The notes under the pieces: model-generated
What the model was told of the DNA's origin: nothing
The model's database searches: none
The model's input: only the letters and a program-made list of their open reading frames with translations
Translations under genes and position numbers: made by a program
Shown here: positions 7,647 to 17,361 of the stretch, piece after piece
Layout: each line of letters starts with the position of its first letter
Position numbering within the stretch: the stretch's first letter is position 1
From: Neobacillus driksii
GTDB lineage: Bacteria > Bacillota > Bacilli > Bacillales > Cytobacillaceae
Length of the DNA stretch: 64,000 nucleotides
Direction of reading: 5' to 3'
Assembly: GCF_013409995.1 (NCBI RefSeq)
Contig: NZ_JACCBX010000001.1
Span: 494,932-558,931, forward strand

Positions 7647-8462
7647 ATGCAAAGCTCAATTATCCAGGCTTTAAATGTGAAATCCGAGATTAATCCAAAG
7701 GAAGAGATCCGAAATAGAATTGACTTCTTAAAAAACTACTTGTTAAAAACAAAGGCAAAAGGGTACGTACTGGGAATTAGCGGAGGGCAGGATTCCACGC
7801 TAGCGGGCCGACTTGTACAATTGGCAGTCGAAGAATTTCGTCAAGAAGGAAATGATGCATTATTTATTGCTGTTCGTTTACCTTATGGGGTTCAGCAGGA
7901 TGAAGCAGACGCAGTCCGTGCGATGAATTTCATCCGCCCAGATCGTGAGTATACTTTTAACGTAAAAGGTGCCGTCGATGGTGTAGAAGCAGAATATAAT
8001 GCGGTTACAAGTGGAGAGCCATTAAGTGATTACCATAAAGGAAACGTAAAGGCGAGAATGAGAATGATTGCGCAATATGCCTTTGGCGGTATGGAAGGTC
8101 TGCTTGTTATCGGTACAGACCATGCGGCAGAGGCGGTTACAGGATTCTATACTAAATATGGCGATGGTGGAGCAGATGTCCTGCCGTTAAGCGGACTAAC
8201 AAAACGTCAAGGTAAAGCTTTGCTAAAGGAGCTTGGTGCAGAAGAACAGCTTTATTTAAAAGTACCTACTGCCGATTTACTTGATAAGAAACCAGGTCAA
8301 GCAGATGAGACAGAATTAGGGATAACATATGATGACATTGATGATTACTTGGAAGGTAAACCTGTTTCAAAAGAAATTGCAGAAAAAATAGAACAACGTT
8401 ATCAGGTTACAGAACATAAACGCCAGCTGCCAGCAACCATGTTTGACCACTGGTGGAAGTAA
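7647..8462 (+). CDS. nadE: NH3-dependent NAD+ synthetase
   Basis: 271 residues, matching the short, ammonia-dependent NadE (about 272 in B. subtilis). SGGQDS (about 50-55) is the ATP-pyrophosphatase P-loop; [19 protein letters not shown] and the C-terminal KRQLP are typical. It converts deamido-NAD to NAD in the last biosynthetic step. The start at 7647 is chosen because GGAGG (7634-7638) precedes it; the ATG 15 bp upstream lies before that site. Monocistronic. Confidence 0.95.
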   Translation: MQSSIIQALNVKSEINPKEEIRNRIDFLKNYLLKTKAKGYVLGISGGQDSTLAGRLVQLAVEEFRQEGNDALFIAVRLPYGVQQDEADAVRAMNFIRPDREYTFNVKGAVDGVEAEYNAVTSGEPLSDYHKGNVKARMRMIAQYAFGGMEGLLVIGTDHAAEAVTGFYTKYGDGGADVLPLSGLTKRQGKALLKELGAEEQLYLKVPTADLLDKKPGQADETELGITYDDIDDYLEGKPVSKEIAEKIEQRYQVTEHKRQLPATMFDHWWK

Positions 8463-8464
8463 GA

Positions 8465-8490
8465 GAAGGGACGATACCCTTCTTTTTTTA
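8465..8490 (+). terminator. terminator of nadE
   Basis: AGAAGGG (8465-8471) pairs with CCCTTCT (8478-8484), then a T run. Confidence 0.85.
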
Positions 8491-8558
8491 TTTTAAAATT
8501 CATAAAAATGATATAATTTCTCCGATTATTTTGGCAGGCTGGTTTTATAGATGGTGAA

Positions 8559-8864
8559 TTGCTGCAAAGAATTAGTGATGATCAGGAAGAAATCACGAAA
8601 AGACCAATATCCGAAGTCCTTCCTACCTTCGGTGCATCTATTTATGATTATTGTCAACTAACGAAGAAACTTCAAGATCGCCTCACCTTTGAAATGGTTT
8701 GTCAGGAAAAAGTTCTGTTAATTTCCATAAAACCGTCTGTTGACGAATTTGGTCAGGATGTTATACTAGGAACGGCAATGGACATGACGGGAGTATCTCC
8801 CTGCAGGGTCAATCAAAAGCAAAACCTACCAGAAGAAAATAAGAATTTCAAAATAGTAATGTAA
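8559..8864 (+). pseudogene. short PAS-like fragment, probably remnant
   Basis: The frame is open from 8517 and gives about 100-115 residues; the only usable start is TTG at 8559, without a clear ribosome site. The sequence FGASIYDYCQLTKKL then LISIKPSVDEFGQDVILGTAMDMTG has the feel of the end of a PAS domain followed by nothing. Likely a decayed or truncated sensory protein. Assignment is by pattern only. Confidence 0.35.
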
Positions 8865-8897
8865 TCAACGCAAAGGATTACCTTGCTATTTTTTTAT
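8851..8897 (+). terminator. terminator-like hairpin
   Basis: AAATAG (8851-8856) pairs with CTATTT (8886-8891) and GTAATC (8861-8866) with GATTAC (8876-8881), with an internal loop, then T7. Confidence 0.6.
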
Positions 8898-8927
8898 ATT
8901 TAATACTATTGCGTGATATATTTTCCA

Positions 8928-8956
8928 TTGACTGTGTTGATTGTGGCTCGTATTAT
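8928..8956 (+). promoter_or_regulatory. SigA-type promoter of the amino-acid permease
   Basis: TTGACT (8928-8933), 17-bp spacer, TATTAT (8951-8956); 60 bp upstream of the GTG start. Confidence 0.65.
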
Positions 8957-9015
8957 TATTACGTTAATATAATAATTATTCGTTCAATCCGCATTACTCG
9001 CTAGGAGGTTACATC

Positions 9016-10443
9016 GTGGGAAATTCAAATACATTAGGTTTTTGGATATTAACGGCACTAGTCGTTGGAAATATGGTTGGTTCAGGAATTTTTATGCTTC
9101 CACGCTCATTATCCGAGGCAGCAAGCCCAGGTGGAGTTATTTTAGCTTGGTTACTTACTGGAATTGGTGTACTAATGATTGCACTTGTTTTCGGTAACTT
9201 GGCTATTCGCAAACCGAATTTAACAGGCGGCCCGCAAATTTATGCGAAGGAGCTTTTTAAACCAGGTTCGGGGGCATCGATACTTTCAGGCTTTATGGCA
9301 TCATGGGGTTACTGGATTGGTAATGTTGCTGGTAATGTTGCGATTATTACAACGTTTGCCGGGTACTTATCAACCTTTTTTCCTATCTTAACTAGTCAGG
9401 CTAATTGGTTTACAATTGGCGGTTATACGCTGAAAGTTGGTAATGGTTTAACCTTTATTGTTTGTTCTGTTCTATTATGGGGTACACATTTTATTATATT
9501 ACGCGGCTTAGAAAGTGCTGGGAAATTAAATCTAGCTGCGACAGCTGCAAAAGTGGCAGGATTTTTACTATTTATCGTTGTTGGACTATTTGCCTTTGAT
9601 AAGACTAATATTATGCCAATGGTTGACACGAGGATCAGTGATTCTGGCCAAACATTTGGTATAATGTCACAAGTTAACAATGCAGCGTTGGTGACACTAT
9701 GGGCATTCTGTGGATTAGAGTCTGCTGTTGTGTTTGCATCCCGTGCAAAGAGGAAAATCGATGTAAAACGTGCCACCATTGTCGGTCTATTCATCGCTCT
9801 AGGTATTTATATTGGGATTAGTACACTCGTGATGGGGATGTTGGACCAACATACACTTATAAATTCCGAAAAGCCATTAATTGACGCCATTCAAACTGTA
9901 ATGGGACCGATGGGTGGAAAAGTGTTAGCAGCGATTGGCTTAGTCAGCTTATTTGGTTCCACGATTGGCTGGGTCATGTTAAGTGCTGAAGTACCTTATC
10001 AAGCTGCAAAGCAAGGATTATTTCTTCCTGCTTTCTTAAAAGAAAACAAAAAAGGTCTGCCGATCTTTTCGCTTATTTTAACAAACGGTATCGCACAAAT
10101 CTTTATCTTTTCAACTGTATCGAAGTCAATTTCGGGGGCTTTTGATTTTATTATTATCATTGCAACGTTAGCCTATTTAGTACCGTATTTTATCGCCTCA
10201 GTATATCAGTTAAAATTAGTTATTAAAGGTGATTCCTACAACAATTCAAAGTCAAGAATGATAGACGGTGTCATTGCAATGGTTGCGACCATCTATTCCG
10301 GATGGGTCATTATATCAGGAACTGCTGACCTAAAGACCTTTATATTAGGAATTGTGCTTTTATCCAGCGGAATTTTCTTTTATGGTCCGCTTAAGAAAAA
10401 GCAGGCTGCAGAGAAAGAACGAAAAGAATTATTGTCAGCTTAA
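9016..10443 (+). CDS. APC-family basic amino acid/polyamine antiporter
   Basis: 475 residues, about 12 membrane helices. The first helix has GNMVGSGIFMLP, the substrate-site signature of the APC superfamily; WAFCGLESAVVFASRAK (about 232-248) and the length fit the arginine/ornithine and lysine group (APA family, YvsH-like). GTG start 8 nt after AGGAGG. Substrate cannot be fixed; basic amino acid exchange is most likely. Monocistronic with its own promoter and terminator. Confidence 0.82.
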   Translation: MGNSNTLGFWILTALVVGNMVGSGIFMLPRSLSEAASPGGVILAWLLTGIGVLMIALVFGNLAIRKPNLTGGPQIYAKELFKPGSGASILSGFMASWGYWIGNVAGNVAIITTFAGYLSTFFPILTSQANWFTIGGYTLKVGNGLTFIVCSVLLWGTHFIILRGLESAGKLNLAATAAKVAGFLLFIVVGLFAFDKTNIMPMVDTRISDSGQTFGIMSQVNNAALVTLWAFCGLESAVVFASRAKRKIDVKRATIVGLFIALGIYIGISTLVMGMLDQHTLINSEKPLIDAIQTVMGPMGGKVLAAIGLVSLFGSTIGWVMLSAEVPYQAAKQGLFLPAFLKENKKGLPIFSLILTNGIAQIFIFSTVSKSISGAFDFIIIIATLAYLVPYFIASVYQLKLVIKGDSYNNSKSRMIDGVIAMVATIYSGWVIISGTADLKTFILGIVLLSSGIFFYGPLKKKQAAEKERKELLSA

Positions 10444-10450
10444 TAAAAAA

Positions 10451-10490
10451 TGTAAAACACCTGTCTTTCTGGCAGGTGTTTTACATTTTT
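10451..10490 (+). terminator. strong terminator
   Basis: A 13-bp perfect stem, TGTAAAACACCTG (10451-10463) with 10473-10485, followed by T5. Confidence 0.9.
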
Positions 10491-10561
10491 ATGAATCTTA
10501 TGGGAACGATAATATTATATTGTATTGGCTTCTCCAAGAACTTATATAGGAGGTAACTGTT

Positions 10562-11395
10562 ATGAAGAAACTCACGTTTATTTTTGTCCTTTTTTTCAGC
10601 ACTCTATTGATTCTTTCCGCTTGCGGTAAAGATGATAAAGCAAAGGAAGATAAAAAGGAAGAACCTAAGACCGCAGAAAAGACTGAGGATCAAGATTTAT
10701 TAGCTAAAGTTAAGGATGATGGGAAGCTGTTAATTGGGACAGAAGGTACATATGCTCCATTTACTTTTCATGATGAGAGTGGAAATCTAACCGGATTTGA
10801 TGTTGAGATTGCGACAGAGGTTGCAAAACGTTTAGGGGTAGATCCTGAGTTCAAAGAAACACAGTGGGATGCTATTTTTGCGGGACTCGATGCAAAGCGG
10901 TTTGATATGATTGCAAACCAGGTTGGAATCCGCCCTGACCGTCAGAAAAAATACGATTTTTCCGATCCATATATTACTTCTGCGGCCGTACTGATTGTGC
11001 ATAAGGACAATAATGAAGTAAAGAATTTTGCGGACATCAAAGGCTTAAATGCTGCACAGTCGCTGACAAGCAACTATGGGGATTTGGCCAAAAAAAATGG
11101 TGCCAATTTAGTTAGCGTGGAAGGCTTTACTCAGTCTGTTGAACTACTTGCTTCTAAACGTGTTGATGTAACAATCAACGATCGAATATCGTTTTTAGAT
11201 TATACAAAACAAAGACCAGAGGCGCCAATAAAAATTGCTGCAACAAGCGAAGACGCATCCGCTAGCGGGCTTATGTTTAGAAAAGGAAGCGATAAGCTCG
11301 TAGCTGAGGTCAATAAAGCCCTAACAGAAATGGTTGAAGATGGCACATACAAAAAAATCTCAGAGAAATGGTTTGGTGAAGATGTACTTAAATAG
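10562..11395 (+). CDS. tcyA: amino-acid ABC transporter binding lipoprotein, cystine type
   Basis: 277 residues. Signal peptide and lipobox ILSAC (Cys21), then a charged linker and a family-3 binding fold (about 45-277) with GTEGTYAPFTFHD, GFDVEIATEVAKRLG and ANQVGIRPDRQKKYDFSDPY. The last segment and GLDAKRFD are as in cystine-binding TcyA/FliY, so L-cystine is the most likely ligand, but other amino acids are possible. First gene of a three-gene operon; the next gene overlaps its end by 14 bp. Confidence 0.75.
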   Translation: MKKLTFIFVLFFSTLLILSACGKDDKAKEDKKEEPKTAEKTEDQDLLAKVKDDGKLLIGTEGTYAPFTFHDESGNLTGFDVEIATEVAKRLGVDPEFKETQWDAIFAGLDAKRFDMIANQVGIRPDRQKKYDFSDPYITSAAVLIVHKDNNEVKNFADIKGLNAAQSLTSNYGDLAKKNGANLVSVEGFTQSVELLASKRVDVTINDRISFLDYTKQRPEAPIKIAATSEDASASGLMFRKGSDKLVAEVNKALTEMVEDGTYKKISEKWFGEDVLK

Positions 11396-12077
11396 TATTT
11401 TTACTGACCCGGAGCGAACAGCACGATTGATGGATATAGCTCAAAGTTCCTTTCTGCCCCTTCTGAAAGGGGCTATTTTTTATACAATCCCGTTAACCAT
11501 CATAACGTTTATTGTTGGTTTGATATTAGCGATTTTAACTGCGCTAGCTCGTATCTCTCATGTGAAGGTCTTTCAGATGATTGCAAGAGTCTATGTTTCA
11601 GCGATTCGTGGAACACCGTTATTAGTACAGCTTTTTATTATTTTTTATGGTCTTCCGAATATCGGAATCATTATCGATTCCTATATAGCGGCTATAATTG
11701 GTTTTTCATTGAGTGTCGGTGCGTACACGTCTGAAATTATACGCGCTGCGATTCTTTCCACTCCTAAAGGGCAGTGGGAGGCAGGTTATTCTATTGGAAT
11801 GAGTTATTCCCAAGTGTTAAGACGAATCATCCTGCCTCAGGCAGCAAGAGTTTCGATTCCTCCACTTTCAAATTCATTTATTAGTCTAGTGAAGGACACT
11901 TCCCTTGCTTCCCTAGTGCTTGTATCCGAGATGTTTCGCAAAGCCCAAGAAATCGCGGCAAGCAATTATGAATTTTTATTAGTGTATTCTGAGGCGGCGC
12001 TGATTTATTGGGTTATTTGCTTTATCCTTTCCATTATCCAGCAAGTATTTGAAAAGAAACTCGACCGATACGTGTAA
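11382..12077 (+). CDS. tcyB: amino-acid ABC transporter permease, cystine type
   Basis: 231 residues, about five membrane helices, with the HisM/GlnP-type EAA loop [24 protein letters not shown] (about 137-160). The ATG at 11382 (behind GGTGAAG) gives the normal length; the start overlaps the binding-protein gene, suggesting coupled translation. Forms the membrane channel with the ATPase encoded next. Confidence 0.78.
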   Translation: MYLNSIFTDPERTARLMDIAQSSFLPLLKGAIFYTIPLTIITFIVGLILAILTALARISHVKVFQMIARVYVSAIRGTPLLVQLFIIFYGLPNIGIIIDSYIAAIIGFSLSVGAYTSEIIRAAILSTPKGQWEAGYSIGMSYSQVLRRIILPQAARVSIPPLSNSFISLVKDTSLASLVLVSEMFRKAQEIAASNYEFLLVYSEAALIYWVICFILSIIQQVFEKKLDRYV

Positions 12078-12097
12078 TAGAAGGGAGGCTAATCTAC

Positions 12098-12832
12098 ATG
12101 ATTTCCATTCAAGGATTGTATAAGCAATTCGGTAATTTAGAGGTTCTAAAAGGGATAGACTTAGAGGTAGAAAAAGGGAATGTAGTAGTTATTATTGGGC
12201 CTTCTGGCTCTGGAAAAACCACCATGCTTCGCTGCTTAAATGTATTAGAAACACCAACTAAAGGTATCATTTCGATTGAGGGAAACACTCTTGATTTCTC
12301 GGGCACTGTACCGAAAAAAAACATTGCCTCCTTTCGCCGCTTAACAGGAATGGTTTTTCAAAGCTATAATTTATTCCCTCATAAAACCGCTCTAGGAAAT
12401 GTGATGGAGGGACCGGTAATTGTAAAAAATGAGAATAAAGATCACGCTCGAAAAAAGGCGCAAGCCTTATTAGAAAAGGTTGGTCTGGAGGATAAAGTCG
12501 ATTTTTACCCTGCGCAGCTCTCAGGCGGGCAGCAGCAAAGGGTTGGAATTGCCAGGGCATTAGCAATGGAGCCAAAGGTAATGCTGTTTGATGAACCGAC
12601 TTCAGCCCTAGACCCTGAGCTGGTAGGTGAAGTTTTAAAAGTAATGAAGGACCTTGCAAACGAGGGAATGACGATGATTGTGGTAACACACGAAATGCGT
12701 TTCGCAAGAGAGGCTGCAGATGAGGTTATTTTTATGGATCAAGGTGTCGTGGTAGAAAGGAACAGACCGGAAATTATCTTTACCAATCCAAAAGAAGACC
12801 GAACAAGGAAGTTCTTAAATATGATTCAGTAA
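12098..12832 (+). CDS. tcyC: amino-acid ABC transporter ATPase, cystine type
   Basis: 244 residues. Walker [10 protein letters not shown] (about 32-40), signature [16 protein letters not shown], Walker [13 protein letters not shown] and switch His in VVTHEM. Standard for the polar amino-acid uptake family. Starts 20 bp after the permease and is followed by a terminator. Confidence 0.8.
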   Translation: MISIQGLYKQFGNLEVLKGIDLEVEKGNVVVIIGPSGSGKTTMLRCLNVLETPTKGIISIEGNTLDFSGTVPKKNIASFRRLTGMVFQSYNLFPHKTALGNVMEGPVIVKNENKDHARKKAQALLEKVGLEDKVDFYPAQLSGGQQQRVGIARALAMEPKVMLFDEPTSALDPELVGEVLKVMKDLANEGMTMIVVTHEMRFAREAADEVIFMDQGVVVERNRPEIIFTNPKEDRTRKFLNMIQ

Positions 12833-12864
12833 GTACTATGGCAAAAGTCATAGTGCTTTTTTTG
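12832..12864 (+). terminator. terminator of the tcyABC-like operon
   Basis: AGTACTATG (12832-12840) pairs with CATAGTGCT (12849-12857) with one wobble, followed by T7. Confidence 0.85.
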
Positions 12865-12892
12865 TCATTTAGGTAAAATTTAGGTAGAAAAG

Positions 12893-12918
12893 TGAAACTT
12901 TTCCAGTTTTTACTCGTA
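12893..12918 (+). promoter_or_regulatory. SigW-type promoter of yuaF-floT
   Basis: TGAAAC (12893-12898), exactly 16 bp, CGTA (12915-12918): the consensus of envelope-stress sigma factor SigW, which is known to drive yuaF-floT in B. subtilis. Confidence 0.85.
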
Positions 12919-12953
12919 GTAAAGTTACATACATAACGAAGGGAGTGGTGCCG

Positions 12954-13487
12954 ATGGAAGTATTCAACCTGCCATTAGAAACAATTTATTTATATGGATT
13001 AATTGGTTCAGGTATTTTGACCATTTTGTATGTATTCTTTTCAGATGTTGTTCATTTTGACGGACCAGATTTTCTAAATCCGGTGATCATCTTTGCTTTC
13101 GTCACTATTTTTTCAGCAAGCGGATATTTATTCGAGAAGCTTTCCGCGTTTCATTACTTGGCAATCTTAGCAATATCAGCAGTTTTAGCTCTTATCCTTG
13201 TTACTTTTTTAAATGTATTTGTTCTTATCCCATTGTCGAATGCCGAAGAGTCACTAGTCTACAAAGAAAGTGATTTAAGAGGCAGGATCGGAACCGTAAT
13301 TACAGCGATTCCTGCGAATGGGTATGGAGAAGTGATGATTGAAAGTATTAGCGGCAGAATTGCAAAACCAGCCACAAGTTTTGATCGTGTTGAGATTGCG
13401 AACGGCACAAATGTACTTGTGGTTGATATAAAAGATGGGGTGCTTCAAGTTAGCTCTCATCAAGAGATAGAGAATTATTTATTATAG
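12954..13487 (+). CDS. yuaF: NfeD-family membrane protein, flotillin partner
   Basis: 177 residues. Three membrane segments (about 10-95) are followed by a C-terminal NfeD OB-fold (about 110-170, LRGRIGTVITAIPANGYGEVMI). YuaF-type proteins act with flotillin FloT at ordered membrane regions. ATG at 12954 is preferred over an in-frame GTG nine bases upstream because of spacing to GAAGGGAG. Starts an operon behind a SigW promoter; floT follows 13 bp later. Confidence 0.85.
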   Translation: MEVFNLPLETIYLYGLIGSGILTILYVFFSDVVHFDGPDFLNPVIIFAFVTIFSASGYLFEKLSAFHYLAILAISAVLALILVTFLNVFVLIPLSNAEESLVYKESDLRGRIGTVITAIPANGYGEVMIESISGRIAKPATSFDRVEIANGTNVLVVDIKDGVLQVSSHQEIENYLL

Positions 13488-13500
13488 GGAGGTTGGTTAG

Positions 13501-15012
13501 ATGGAATTAAGTTTTTGGATTGTTATTGGGATTGTTGCATTTATTTTAATCGCGTTAATCGGTGTTTTTATCACGAAGTATCGGACTGCTGGACCGGATG
13601 AGGCGCTAATTGTGACGGGAAGTTTCTTAGGAAATGGCAGTGTCCATGTGGATGAATCAGGCAACAAAATCAAAATCATTCGCGGCGGAGGAAGCTTCAT
13701 TTTACCGGTCTTTCAACAGGCAAAACCGCTTAGCCTGCTTTCAAGCAAGCTTGAGGTAACCACACCTGAAGTATATACAGAGCAAGGCGTACCCGTTATG
13801 GCAGATGGAGTTGCGATCATAAAAATTGGCGGCTCGATTAGTGAAATTGCCACGGCTGCGGAACAATTCCTTGGTAAGGCTAAGGAAGACCGAGAGAATG
13901 AAGCCAAAGAAGTTCTTGAGGGTCACTTACGTTCCATCCTTGGTTCTATGACGGTAGAAGAAATATATAAAAACCGTGATAAATTCTCGCAAGAGGTTCA
14001 AAGAGTTGCCTCTCAGGACCTGGCGAAAATGGGATTAGTCATCGTTTCCTTTACAATTAGGGATGTTCGCGATAAAAACGGATATCTGGATTCCCTTGGT
14101 AAACCTAGAATTGCCCAAGTGAAACGTGACGCAGATATTGCAACAGCTGAAGCTGATAAAGAAACTAGGATTAAAAGAGCAGAAGCTGCAAAGGAAGCAA
14201 AGCGTTCTGAATTAGAGCGTGCAACTGAAATTGCTGAAGCAGAGAAAGTTAATCAACTAAAGGTTGCCGAATTCCGGCGTGAACAAGATAGTGCAAAAGC
14301 ACGGGCTGACATGGCATATGAATTGGAAAGTGCAAGGGCGAAGCAGGAAGTAACAGAGCAGGAAATGCAAGTTAAAATTATAGAAAGACAAAAGCAGATT
14401 GAACTAGAAGAAAAAGAAATTTTGCGCCGCGAACGTCAATACGATTCTGAAGTAAAGAAAAAAGCCGATGCGGATCGATACTCAGTCGAGCAGGCTGCAG
14501 CAGCAAATAAGGCAAAACAAATTGCAGATGCTGAAGCGAATAAATATCGTATAGAAGCAATGGCAAAAGCAGAAGCAGAACGTGTTCGATTAGATGGTTT
14601 GTCCAAAGCTGAAGCCCAAAAGGCTCAAGGTACAGCCGAGGCAGAGATTATTCGTCTGAAAGGTTTGGCAGAAGCAGAAGCGAAGGAAAAGATTGCAGAA
14701 GCGTTCGAGCAATTTGGTCAAGCGGCCATCTTAGATATGATTATCAAAATGCTTCCTGAATATGCGAAGCAGGTAGCAAGCCCGCTTGCAAATATTGATA
14801 AAATTACCGTAGTAGATACCGGTGGTTCAAGTGAGAATGGCGGAGCCAATAAAATTACCGGCTATGCAACAAATCTCATGGCCACACTTCAGGAGTCTTT
14901 AAAAGCCTCGAGCGGAATCGACGTAAAAGAATTAATCGAGAACTATTCAGGAAAAGGCAATGTAAAACGCAGTATTGAAGAACTGACAGACACCATGAAA
15001 AAAGCAGAATAA
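13501..15012 (+). CDS. floT: flotillin
   Basis: 503 residues (509 in B. subtilis). N-terminal membrane segment (about 5-25), SPFH/prohibitin domain (about 30-190), then a long Ala/Glu-rich coiled coil (about 215-400) with many EAEA and AKAEAE repeats, and a C-terminal assembly region. It scaffolds ordered membrane domains and affects fluidity. ATG preceded by GGGAGGTTGGTTAG. Coexpressed with yuaF under SigW; no yuaI homologue follows. Confidence 0.95.
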   Translation: MELSFWIVIGIVAFILIALIGVFITKYRTAGPDEALIVTGSFLGNGSVHVDESGNKIKIIRGGGSFILPVFQQAKPLSLLSSKLEVTTPEVYTEQGVPVMADGVAIIKIGGSISEIATAAEQFLGKAKEDRENEAKEVLEGHLRSILGSMTVEEIYKNRDKFSQEVQRVASQDLAKMGLVIVSFTIRDVRDKNGYLDSLGKPRIAQVKRDADIATAEADKETRIKRAEAAKEAKRSELERATEIAEAEKVNQLKVAEFRREQDSAKARADMAYELESARAKQEVTEQEMQVKIIERQKQIELEEKEILRRERQYDSEVKKKADADRYSVEQAAAANKAKQIADAEANKYRIEAMAKAEAERVRLDGLSKAEAQKAQGTAEAEIIRLKGLAEAEAKEKIAEAFEQFGQAAILDMIIKMLPEYAKQVASPLANIDKITVVDTGGSSENGGANKITGYATNLMATLQESLKASSGIDVKELIENYSGKGNVKRSIEELTDTMKKAE

Positions 15013-15021
15013 TAGCAGTAA

Positions 15022-15055
15022 AAATCCTTATCAAAATTTGATAGGGATTTTTTTT
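15022..15055 (+). terminator. terminator of yuaF-floT
   Basis: AAATCC-TATCAAA pairs with TTTGATA-GGGATTT (15022-15050), followed by a T8 tract. Confidence 0.8.
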
Positions 15056-15212
15056 ATCAAAAAAAAATAGGATACCCCTTGGGCACCCGTATGTAAAAAA
15101 AGAGAGATTAAAATTTGGGAGAGCAAGTTGGTTAATACCATGTAAAAACCTAAGAGAGATTATGACCTCTTTCATTGCTACAGGTACATCTTATCGATAA
15201 ATATTGTAGATG

Positions 15213-15241
15213 TTATGAAGAACTTGTGATGAATTTGTGAA
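15213..15241 (+). promoter_or_regulatory. three 11-bp-phased direct repeats upstream of the two-component genes
   Basis: TTATGAA (15213), TTGTGAT (15224) and TTGTGAA (15235) recur at exactly 11-bp steps, the arrangement bound by OmpR-family regulators. A TATTAT at 15271-15276 with no -35 match follows, so these may be activator sites for autoregulation. The motif resembles that bound by ResD. The rest of the 284-bp gap (15013-15296) holds only the terminator. Confidence 0.55.
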
Positions 15242-15296
15242 GATGAAAAAAGCCATTCCCCGACATGATATATTATAGTTAAGGGGAGTGATTACG

Positions 15297-16007
15297 ATGA
15301 AAATACTGCTCGTTGATGATGAAAAAAGAATTATAGAAGTCCTCGAAGCCTATCTCGAGAGAGAAGGCTATGAAATTTATTGTGCGGATAACGGAATTGA
15401 TGCCTTGAAAAAGGCGAAAACAATAAATCCAGATTTGATTATATTAGATTTAATGCTTCCGGATATATCTGGCGAAGAGGTATGCCGGTTAGTAAGAAAA
15501 GAATCAGATGTTCCAATCCTAATGCTGACAGCAAAATCCGCGGAAGATGATCGCATTAACGGGATTGTTATGGGTGCAGATGATTATTTAACGAAGCCGT
15601 TTAGCCCGCGGGAAGTGGTTGTACGGGTCCAAGCTATCCTAAGAAGAGTAAAGAAAACAGAAAAAGTAGAACGAATTGAGTTTAATCATAAACAACTGGC
15701 AATTGACCTAAGTAAAAAAGAAGTAACTGTTAAAGGGCAGGATGTTATTTTGACGCCGATTGAATATAAGCTGCTAACCAATATGGCACTTAATCCGGGA
15801 AGGGTATACAGCCGGATGGACTTACTCGAAAAAATTCAGGATGAAGGAATGTATTACGAAGGCTACGAGCGCAGTGTCGATACACATATCAAAAATCTTC
15901 GAAAAAAAATCGAATTAGATTCAAGACAGCCAACGTTTATCCTGACCGTATTTGGCATGGGTTATAAATTTGGAGGGGTACTAGATGTTTCAAACACTGC
16001 GGTCTAG
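15297..16007 (+). CDS. OmpR/PhoB-family response regulator
   Basis: 236 residues. Receiver domain (1-118) with acidic pocket Asp7/Asp8, phospho-acceptor Asp51 (ILDLMLP) and Lys100 (TKP), then a winged-helix DNA-binding domain (about 130-228, RSVDTHIKNLRKKI). The ATG at 15297 lies behind AAGGGGAGTG. It overlaps the kinase gene by 23 bp. The regulon is unknown; no symbol is given because orthology to a specific B. subtilis system is unclear. Confidence 0.9.
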   Translation: MKILLVDDEKRIIEVLEAYLEREGYEIYCADNGIDALKKAKTINPDLIILDLMLPDISGEEVCRLVRKESDVPILMLTAKSAEDDRINGIVMGADDYLTKPFSPREVVVRVQAILRRVKKTEKVERIEFNHKQLAIDLSKKEVTVKGQDVILTPIEYKLLTNMALNPGRVYSRMDLLEKIQDEGMYYEGYERSVDTHIKNLRKKIELDSRQPTFILTVFGMGYKFGGVLDVSNTAV

Positions 16008-17361
16008 AATTCTCTTTTATTTATTACTAAGCTCGATGATCGGGATCCTCTTTGTCAGCTTTTTTATGCAGTGGGGATTTGAGGAGAGCTTTACGAAATA
16101 TCTAGATCGTAACAGAGAAAAAAAGATTGATAGAATCATTACAGAGATTGAAAAGGGCTATCAGAAAAATGGCCATTTTACGAGAGATCCAGTTTTTGGC
16201 TTTCTCCATGAGCATGCGATGACTGATCAGCTTTACTTCGATTTGTATGATAACCGGGGTCAACTGCAAATGGGGACCTCTAATATTGTAGGCTATTTAA
16301 ACAGTCTTGGATTGACCGAACCGGAACCCAATAATGAGGAGTGGCATTCTGCTTCCTATACGCTAAGAGCAAATAATAAAGTGATTGGTAAATTAGTAGC
16401 CATTTACCCAATAGGCTTAATTGACGATGAGTATAATTTTTTACAAACGATTCAGTTATACATTTATGCGGCTGTTTGTTTGACGATTCTGTTATCGATT
16501 CTATTTAGTATGTTATTTTCAAAAAAATTAATCTCTGGATTAAATAAAGTATCCTTTGCCGCAAATGAGCTCCAGCAGCATAATCTTTCTATCCGAATTC
16601 CTCTGACTGGGTTACCTACAGAGGTTAAGCAGCTAGCGATTTCCTTTAATAATCTAGCAGAATCATTGGCAAAGGGGGAAATGTTAAGAAAACAGTTTAC
16701 GGGTGATTTAGCCCATGAACTCCGGACACCACTGGCTACTTTAAGAAGTCAAATCGAAGCCTACCAGGACGGAATATGGGAGCCCACACCAGCACGATTA
16801 CAATCCAGTCATGAAGAGCTGATGCGACTAGTAAGGCTAGTGAATGAACTTGAAAAGCTGCTTGCTGCCGAAAATCCACAAATTAAATTGGAAAAGGTAG
16901 AGGTAGAGGCTGGCAGTGTACTAGCCGCATTATGGGAAATGTTTGTACCACTGTTTAAGCAGAAGGGTGTGCATCTTCATATCGAAGAGCCTGATCAAGA
17001 ACTCATTTTCCAAGCTGATAAAGACCGCTTAATGCAAATTCTCTCTAATGTACTAAACAATGCCCTAAAGTATACGCCAGAAGGAAAGAATGTAACGATA
17101 TCTATATTAACTGAAAAAGAAGGATGCGTTGGTTTTAAAATTGAGGATGAAGGTTCTGGTATGACAGAGGATGATATTCCCCATATTTTTGAACGCTTTT
17201 ACCGTGGTGATAAGTCGCGTGATCGAAAAACAGGAGGCGCTGGAATTGGTCTTTCGATTGTGAAAGCCTTAATGGAAGCTCATAAAGGAATGATTAAAGT
17301 AAAAAGCCGAATTAATAAGGGGACAAGCATCATTTTATGGTTTCCGGTAGAAGATGATTAA
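15985..17361 (+). CDS. membrane sensor histidine kinase
   Basis: 458 residues. Membrane helix 1 (about 8-30), an extracytoplasmic sensor of about 120 residues, helix 2 (155-178), HAMP (about 180-232), HisKA with His244 in DLAHELRTPL, and HATPase with N box (NVLNNALKY), DEGSGM and GGAGIGLSIV. Baes-like layout. The ATG follows GGAGGGG inside the end of the regulator gene, so translation is coupled. The signal is unknown. Confidence 0.9.
   Translation: MFQTLRSRILFYLLLSSMIGILFVSFFMQWGFEESFTKYLDRNREKKIDRIITEIEKGYQKNGHFTRDPVFGFLHEHAMTDQLYFDLYDNRGQLQMGTSNIVGYLNSLGLTEPEPNNEEWHSASYTLRANNKVIGKLVAIYPIGLIDDEYNFLQTIQLYIYAAVCLTILLSILFSMLFSKKLISGLNKVSFAANELQQHNLSIRIPLTGLPTEVKQLAISFNNLAESLAKGEMLRKQFTGDLAHELRTPLATLRSQIEAYQDGIWEPTPARLQSSHEELMRLVRLVNELEKLLAAENPQIKLEKVEVEAGSVLAALWEMFVPLFKQKGVHLHIEEPDQELIFQADKDRLMQILSNVLNNALKYTPEGKNVTISILTEKEGCVGFKIEDEGSGMTEDDIPHIFERFYRGDKSRDRKTGGAGIGLSIVKALMEAHKGMIKVKSRINKGTSIILWFPVEDD

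Noticed and set aside
13713..13926. Minus-strand frames within floT and many similar antisense frames within other genes
   Set aside because: Shadows of strongly coding plus-strand genes with no ribosome sites.
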